Shown here: positions 6,689 to 10,649 of the stretch, piece after piece
Position numbering within the stretch: the stretch's first letter is position 1
Layout: each line of letters opens with the position of its first letter
Source: CAZISM01 sp964541895
Lineage (GTDB): Bacteria; Zhuqueibacterota; Zhuqueibacteria; Residuimicrobiales; Residuimicrobiaceae
Direction: 5' to 3'
Length of the DNA stretch: 10,649 bases
NCBI GenBank assembly: GCA_964541895.1
Contig: CAZISM010000162.1
Span: 1 to 10,649 of the forward strand
The notes under the pieces: generated by a model
What the model saw: the letters and a program-made list of their open reading frames with translations, nothing else
Databases searched by the model: none
Told to the model about the DNA's origin: nothing
Position numbers and translations under genes: made by a program

Positions 6689-9600
6689 TTATTTGATCAT
6701 AATCATACGTTTGGTTTCGGCGAATTCGCCGGCGCGCAAACGATAGAAATACATGCCGGTAGAGACCGTCTGTCCCTGGTCGTCGGTGCCATTCCAGTAC
6801 ACCTGGTGATGGCCGGCCTGGGCGGTGCCGTGCCACAGCGCGCTGATCAGGCGGCCGCTGACATCATAGATCTCCAGAGCCGCTTCCACCGCTTCACCCT
6901 TTTGATCCGGAATCTCGAAATAGATGGTGGTGCCGGCGTTGAACGGATTGGGATAGTTTTGCTCCAGACGGTACGAAGCCGGCAGGGCCGTTGTGACCTC
7001 GGCCGCCGCCTTGGCCATGGCCGTGGTCTGCACCGGTGCAGCGGCCGGTTTATCGCTCTCCACCCAGGCCGGATCCGCCGCGTCGGCATCGCTGCTGTTG
7101 CCCAGACGGCCGTTGTTGGCGTGGACGGTCTGATCGCCGGCCACCTGGCCGCTGCCCTCGTTAAAGGGATAATAGGCCATCAGGCCCGCTTCGTCGCCGG
7201 CCAGCAGTTTGTACATACCGGCGATGAGGTCCGTCCTGCTGCGCACCACATTCCAGATGCGTACTTCATCCAGATAACCCTGATAGTGGTATTCCGTGCC
7301 GGCGGTGCTCTTTTTAGCGCCGAGGATCAGTGCGTTGACCAGGCTGCGCGGCAGCACCGTGGCGCTCTTGCTGGTCTCTTCGTTGCCGTTGATATACAGT
7401 TTGGCTGTGGTGCCATCAAAGGTGGCGGCCACGTGATACCATTTATCCTTGCTCATCGCCGTGGTGGAAGGACCGATGGGCGTGGTCATGGCCGAGCCGC
7501 CGGGAATGGCGGTACGCAACGCGCCGCTCATCTTGCCGGCATTGCCATAAAAGCCCATATAATATTCGTCCCACGATCCCTTTTCCATGATGCGCGTCCA
7601 TTTTTGCGCCGGCGTGGAGGTTTTCAACCAGAACTCGATGGTGAATTTTTCCGATACGTTCAGGCTGGGTGCGCTGGGAATTTCCACATAGTCGTTGCTG
7701 CCGTCGAAATAGAGCGCATACTCTTTGCTGACCGGCGGCGGCTCTACTGATTTGGGCGTAATCTTGAACACCAGATCGCTCTTGTCCATGGGCAAGCCGT
7801 TGGCAGCGCCGGCCACTTTGATGAGACAAGAGTCGGACGGTGTGTCGGGAACGGTCCATTCGATGGTGTCGCCGGCGGCCTGGCTGGTGGCCAGCGAATT
7901 CCACACCTTGCCGTTGTCGGTGCTATAGAACACGTTGACGTCGCCGGTGAATTTCTTTGTGGTCCAGCCGACCTGCTGTGTGGACAGGGCCTGGAACGTC
8001 TCACCGCCGTTCGGCGTCGTCACTTTGATTTCCGGATAGATCGTAAACGCCCAGTTGCTGCGATCGTTGGGCGTGCCGGTGGTTTTGTCCGCTACCTTCA
8101 CCAGGCATGAATCTGCCGAGGTGTCCGGCACGGTATAGGTGAAGGAGCCGGTATTGTTGATGTTGCCTGCCAGCGTTTTCCAGGAGTCGCCGTTGTCAAA
8201 GCTCAGGAGCACGTCGACCTTGTTGGAAAAATTCTGATTGGTCCAGGTGATGGTCTGGGTGGATTTCGCAGACCATTTTTCTCCGCCATTGGGATACACC
8301 ACGGTGATGCTGGGCGGCGGATTGATGATTTCGAACTCGTTGTGATTCTGGTCCACCGGACAGGTGCCGGGTTCACCGCTGGAGATGCGAATAAAAGCGT
8401 CGGTGCAGGTATCGTCCTGCACATGCCAGATGAACGAACCGGTGTTGTCGATGTTGTGCGCCAGCAGCACCGGGCCGTTGGTGAAAAAGCGGCCGAAATG
8501 ATACTGGATGCTCACTTTCGAGCCCACGTTATGCGAGCGCCATTTGATTTCATAGGTGGAATTGCGAACGATGCGTTCGCCGCCTTTGAGGCTGACCAGT
8601 TCGATCCAGGCTGACGGCGTGGCGTTGATGCGCGAACCGAGTTCGTTGGTGATTCGGATCTGATCCAGCCGGCAATGGGTTTCACGGGCGCGGAATTTGA
8701 TCTTGTGCGTACCGGCACTGAAATTGAAAATCACCGGATCCACCTCCTGATAGGGATAGCCGGGCTGATTGCCGCGATCGGACAGCGTTTCCCAGATCCA
8801 AACGTCCCGTTTCTCGGTATCCATGACTTTTTCCGGGCCGCCATCCACTTTCCAGAAGAACGAGTTGGCAGAACCGCCGACCGCTCGGGTGCGACACCAG
8901 ATGGCGTACAAACCGGGCGTAGTAATATTGAACTCTATTTCAGTTGTACCGACGTTCTCTTTTTTGCTGAATATGAATGAACAGCCAAAGGCCTGGCCGT
9001 CGACGCTGGTGTACATCTTGTTGGCAAGGATGCCGTTTTCCGCTTCCTTGGTGATGGTGGTTTTCCAGCCGCCGGGATCGGTAAAGCTCATGACGTTGTC
9101 GCTGTTATCGCCGTCAGCCGGTTTATCCGGGTCGGCGACGCGAAACAGGGCAAAGTTGGTGACTTCGCCAGGGACAAAGGTGTTGAGAGTGCCGGTGTTG
9201 GGCACGCGGAAGCCGATGATCTTCCAGCTGGTGCCGGCATCGGGCGAGTAGAGAATGTTGACGTGTGCCAACATGGGGTTGGCCGCCCAGGTGATGGTCA
9301 AAGGGTCAGCGATGGGCACGCTGCCAGGGCCGCCGGGGGTCAGCTGGTTCAGGCCGACCGGAGCAGTAGACGAAGCCCAGGCCGGATCGGTTGCTTCCAC
9401 CACGGCGGTGAGGCCAAGCTGGCCGTCTAGATTGTTAATGGTGGCATCGTTCACGACCTGGCCGCTCGCATCATCCAACTTGAAATAGGCGACGAGACCA
9501 AGTTCAGTCCCCATTAAAGGCAAGCCGCGCCTGTTGCTGATCTGCACATCGGTACGGGCAATATTCCAGATGCGGATTTCATCAATGGAGCCCTCAAACG

Positions 9601-10081
9601 GTGCCAACACGGCCAGGGCGCGGTCGCCTATGGTCAGATCAGTGGTCTGATCGGTCGGCAGATTGAAGGAGGCATGACTGCCGCTGCCCACATTTACGCC
9701 GTCGCAGAACAGGGTGACGGTATAAACTCCGGCATTTTCGATACAGCGCGCGGCCACATGATGCCAACCTAGGGTTATGGTGTTGGCCGGGGACAGCACC
9801 ATCTGCCCATAATCATTGCCGCGAAAGCCGAGTTTGCCGGGAGCATCGAGAAAAAAGGCAAACACATTTTCACGATCCATGATTCGTGGATAACCGGTAA
9901 AATAGGTGGTATTGATCCAGGCCTCAATCGTATAGTTGCCGGACATTGTGTTCATGGCTGTGTTATACGGCACTAGGATAACGTCGTTTTCGGTCTGGGT
10001 GAATGTCAACATGTTGCCGGCCTGGCCAACGGCCAACAGGGCGGCGGGTATGATCAAAAAAAGTAATAGCAGTTTTTTCAT
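6689..10081 (-). CDS. Large multidomain surface protein: LamG, CBM6/35-like, Ig-like repeats, LamG, type IX sorting tail
   Basis: This 1130-residue protein has a signal peptide (KK, hydrophobic core to about residue 20), then: LamG/concanavalin-A-like domain at about 24-240 (EAWINTT, DEIRIWN); Ig-like segment at about 245-333; CBM6/35-like domain at about 342-482 (EAENG start, 'FNFSAGTHKIKFRA', 'CRLDQIRITNE'); three Ig-like repeats at about 495-587, 591-682 and 685-776, the last two opening with PNGGE and sharing VPDT..DSCL.KVA; a second LamG at about 786-1010 (EFWLKTS, DEVRIWN); a low-complexity Ala/Thr linker; and a FlgD-like C-terminal domain at about 1033-1130 (EQNYPNPFNAGTTI, YDVSGR, GMYFYRL). 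That tail is the type IX secretion signal type, so the protein is probably exported to the cell surface. No enzyme domain is seen; glycan binding or adhesion is inferred. The frame remains open to 10348, but ATG at 10081 is followed by the signal peptide and preceded by AAAGGAG at 6 nt. Confidence 0.88.
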   Translation of the reverse strand: MKKLLLLFLIIPAALLAVGQAGNMLTFTQTENDVILVPYNTAMNTMSGNYTIEAWINTTYFTGYPRIMDRENVFAFFLDAPGKLGFRGNDYGQMVLSPANTITLGWHHVAARCIENAGVYTVTLFCDGVNVGSGSHASFNLPTDQTTDLTIGDRALAVLAPFEGSIDEIRIWNIARTDVQISNRRGLPLMGTELGLVAYFKLDDASGQVVNDATINNLDGQLGLTAVVEATDPAWASSTAPVGLNQLTPGGPGSVPIADPLTITWAANPMLAHVNILYSPDAGTSWKIIGFRVPNTGTLNTFVPGEVTNFALFRVADPDKPADGDNSDNVMSFTDPGGWKTTITKEAENGILANKMYTSVDGQAFGCSFIFSKKENVGTTEIEFNITTPGLYAIWCRTRAVGGSANSFFWKVDGGPEKVMDTEKRDVWIWETLSDRGNQPGYPYQEVDPVIFNFSAGTHKIKFRARETHCRLDQIRITNELGSRINATPSAWIELVSLKGGERIVRNSTYEIKWRSHNVGSKVSIQYHFGRFFTNGPVLLAHNIDNTGSFIWHVQDDTCTDAFIRISSGEPGTCPVDQNHNEFEIINPPPSITVVYPNGGEKWSAKSTQTITWTNQNFSNKVDVLLSFDNGDSWKTLAGNINNTGSFTYTVPDTSADSCLVKVADKTTGTPNDRSNWAFTIYPEIKVTTPNGGETFQALSTQQVGWTTKKFTGDVNVFYSTDNGKVWNSLATSQAAGDTIEWTVPDTPSDSCLIKVAGAANGLPMDKSDLVFKITPKSVEPPPVSKEYALYFDGSNDYVEIPSAPSLNVSEKFTIEFWLKTSTPAQKWTRIMEKGSWDEYYMGFYGNAGKMSGALRTAIPGGSAMTTPIGPSTTAMSKDKWYHVAATFDGTTAKLYINGNEETSKSATVLPRSLVNALILGAKKSTAGTEYHYQGYLDEVRIWNVVRSRTDLIAGMYKLLAGDEAGLMAYYPFNEGSGQVAGDQTVHANNGRLGNSSDADAADPAWVESDKPAAAPVQTTAMAKAAAEVTTALPASYRLEQNYPNPFNAGTTIYFEIPDQKGEAVEAALEIYDVSGRLISALWHGTAQAGHHQVYWNGTDDQGQTVSTGMYFYRLRAGEFAETKRMIMIK

Positions 10082-10438
10082 GTGCATCTCCTTTGCATAC
10101 ATCAAAATTCGTTTTTGGGGCCACTGGTCCGATCTCGTTCGTTGATCAGGTGATTCCTTGTTCAGTGAACCGATGAATTCGAGCTCTTCACCTCCTTTGT
10201 TGACTGAATCATTGTGAAAACGGTACGCTGCTTGACAATGAGCCGTTTCTTTTATGGTAGCAAAAATTGAGGCGTGCTGAAGATGTGATGCGATCTGGAG
10301 CGATCTGAGGCAGCTCAAACAACCGGTGCGGACAGTGCAGGTTTGCATTGTTCAGAAGTAACCGAAGCTGATATCAACGATGCTTTCTATTGATAACGCG
10401 TTAAAATAAGAAAAAAATCCTGCAAAAACAAGCAACTT
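10082..10438. other. Gene-free leader region upstream of the surface-protein gene
   Basis: This 357-base stretch must carry the 3' end signals of the NlpC/P60 gene and the promoter of the surface-protein gene, both on the minus strand. The surface-protein frame stays open across 10082-10348 but its translation has no signal peptide or domain and looks random. Small structures: a 10-bp tandem repeat (GCGATCTGGA/GCGATCTGAG at 10290-10309), an inverted TATCAA (10372-10377) / TTGATA (10390-10395), and a full-length Shine-Dalgarno-like sequence with no start codon at 10188-10198. An A-rich run at about 10410-10420 gives a T-run on the minus strand, but I see no strong stem in front of it. No convincing promoter was found. 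Confidence 0.5.
10088..10094 (-). promoter_or_regulatory. Ribosome binding site fixing the surface-protein start
   Basis: On the minus strand AAAGGAG is followed by 6 nt (ATGCAC) and then the ATG at 10081. A second in-frame ATG at 10087 touches the Shine-Dalgarno sequence directly and is too close to be used. The choice also places MKK at the head of the signal peptide. Confidence 0.7.
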
Positions 10439-10649
10439 TTATTTTACAAACCGCCGCGCCAGGCGCAGGCCGCGGACGCGATACTCGCTATAGTACTCGT
10501 CTTTCGGATCAAAGCTGTTAATGCGCACCATGCCGTCGCTATGGATAAAACGGCGGTCGCCGAGGTACATGGCCACATGGGTTATTCTTTCGGTTCTGGG
10601 GCCGAAAAACAGCAGATCCCCGGGTTGCAGATTAGAATAGGTCGAATCC
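10439..10649 (-). CDS. NlpC/P60-family cysteine peptidase, C-terminal fragment (5' partial)
   Basis: The minus-strand frame enters from the right edge and ends at TAA (10441-10439), giving 69 C-terminal residues. They contain the typical end of an NlpC/P60 domain: LQPGDLLFFG, then THVAMYLGDRRFIHS, in which the His of THV is the catalytic His and the His of FIHS the usual third polar residue, followed by 'VRINSFDP' and a basic tail (LRLARRFVK). The catalytic Cys and any signal peptide or SH3 domains would lie beyond the window. Family members cut gamma-D-Glu-diaminopimelate or related peptide bonds in cell-wall peptides outside the cytoplasm. It is on the same strand as the surface-protein gene, about 357 nt upstream, so a common operon is uncertain. 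Confidence 0.88.
   Translation of the reverse strand, partial: DSTYSNLQPGDLLFFGPRTERITHVAMYLGDRRFIHSDGMVRINSFDPKDEYYSEYRVRGLRLARRFVK

Noticed and set aside
6668..7750. Plus-strand open frame of 360 codons opposite the surface-protein gene
   Set aside because: The minus strand encodes clear LamG and FlgD-tail motifs over the same bases. The plus frame gives a His/Gly/Ala-rich sequence without recognisable domains, as expected for a shadow of a GC-rich gene, and it begins inside the palindrome.
10176..10187. GAATTCGAGCTC, identical to the start of a common cloning-vector polylinker, next to a strong Shine-Dalgarno sequence
   Set aside because: The match stops after 12 bases with no further polylinker or vector sequence on either side, so chance is more likely than contamination.
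10222..10255. Plus-strand TTGACA followed by TATGGT as a promoter
   Set aside because: Spacing is only about 15 bp and no plus-strand gene lies downstream within the window.
10082..10348. 89-residue N-terminal extension of the surface protein
   Set aside because: It would bury a clear signal peptide inside the chain, and ATG 10081 has a well-spaced AAAGGAG.

Overview
The window looks like an accessory stretch of an uncultured FCB-superphylum bacterium (KSB1-, Calditrichota- or Ignavibacteria-like). The strongest clue is the large minus-strand surface protein ending in a FlgD-like tail with the PNPFN motif, typical of type IX secretion cargo. Two secreted lipoproteins, strong GGAGG-type ribosome binding sites and moderately GC-rich coding DNA fit this. 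The phylum is an inference, because no rRNA or marker gene is present.

Layout, left to right. (1) Bases 1-1206, plus strand: the 3' part of a DUF4038/apiosidase-like glycoside hydrolase, then a small NTF2/SnoaL-like lipoprotein. (2) Bases 1207-1397: a gene-free spacer between convergent genes, packed with inverted and direct repeats. (3) Bases 1398-3147, minus strand: a pyrimidine-nucleoside phosphorylase followed 28 nt later by a small exported protein of unknown function. (4) Bases 3148-3398: a divergent, partly AT-rich control region with a fair sigma70-type promoter for the plus strand and a perfect AT-rich palindrome. (5) Bases 3399-6649, plus strand: a monofunctional peptidoglycan transglycosylase whose stop codon overlaps the start of a GH127-type lipoprotein with an extra C-terminal discoidin-like domain. 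(6) Bases 6646-6685: a near-perfect 40-base palindrome overlapping the GH127 stop codon and filling the gap to the next convergent gene. (7) Bases 6689-10081, minus strand: a 1130-residue multidomain surface protein (LamG, CBM6/35-like, three Ig-like repeats, LamG, sorting tail). (8) Bases 10082-10438: a non-coding leader region. (9) Bases 10439-10649, minus strand: the C-terminal end of an NlpC/P60 peptidase.

How it may fit together: an apiosidase-like hydrolase, a GH127 enzyme and a carbohydrate-binding surface protein suggest use of complex plant glycans (arabinan, arabinogalactan or rhamnogalacturonan-II type). Two cell-wall enzymes (GT51 transglycosylase and NlpC/P60) and a nucleoside salvage enzyme are interspersed. 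No susC/susD pair, transposase, CRISPR array or RNA gene is visible. The most unusual material is the two repeat-rich convergent intergenic regions, the coupling of the transglycosylase to the GH127 gene, and the architecture of the surface protein, which has no recognisable catalytic domain.
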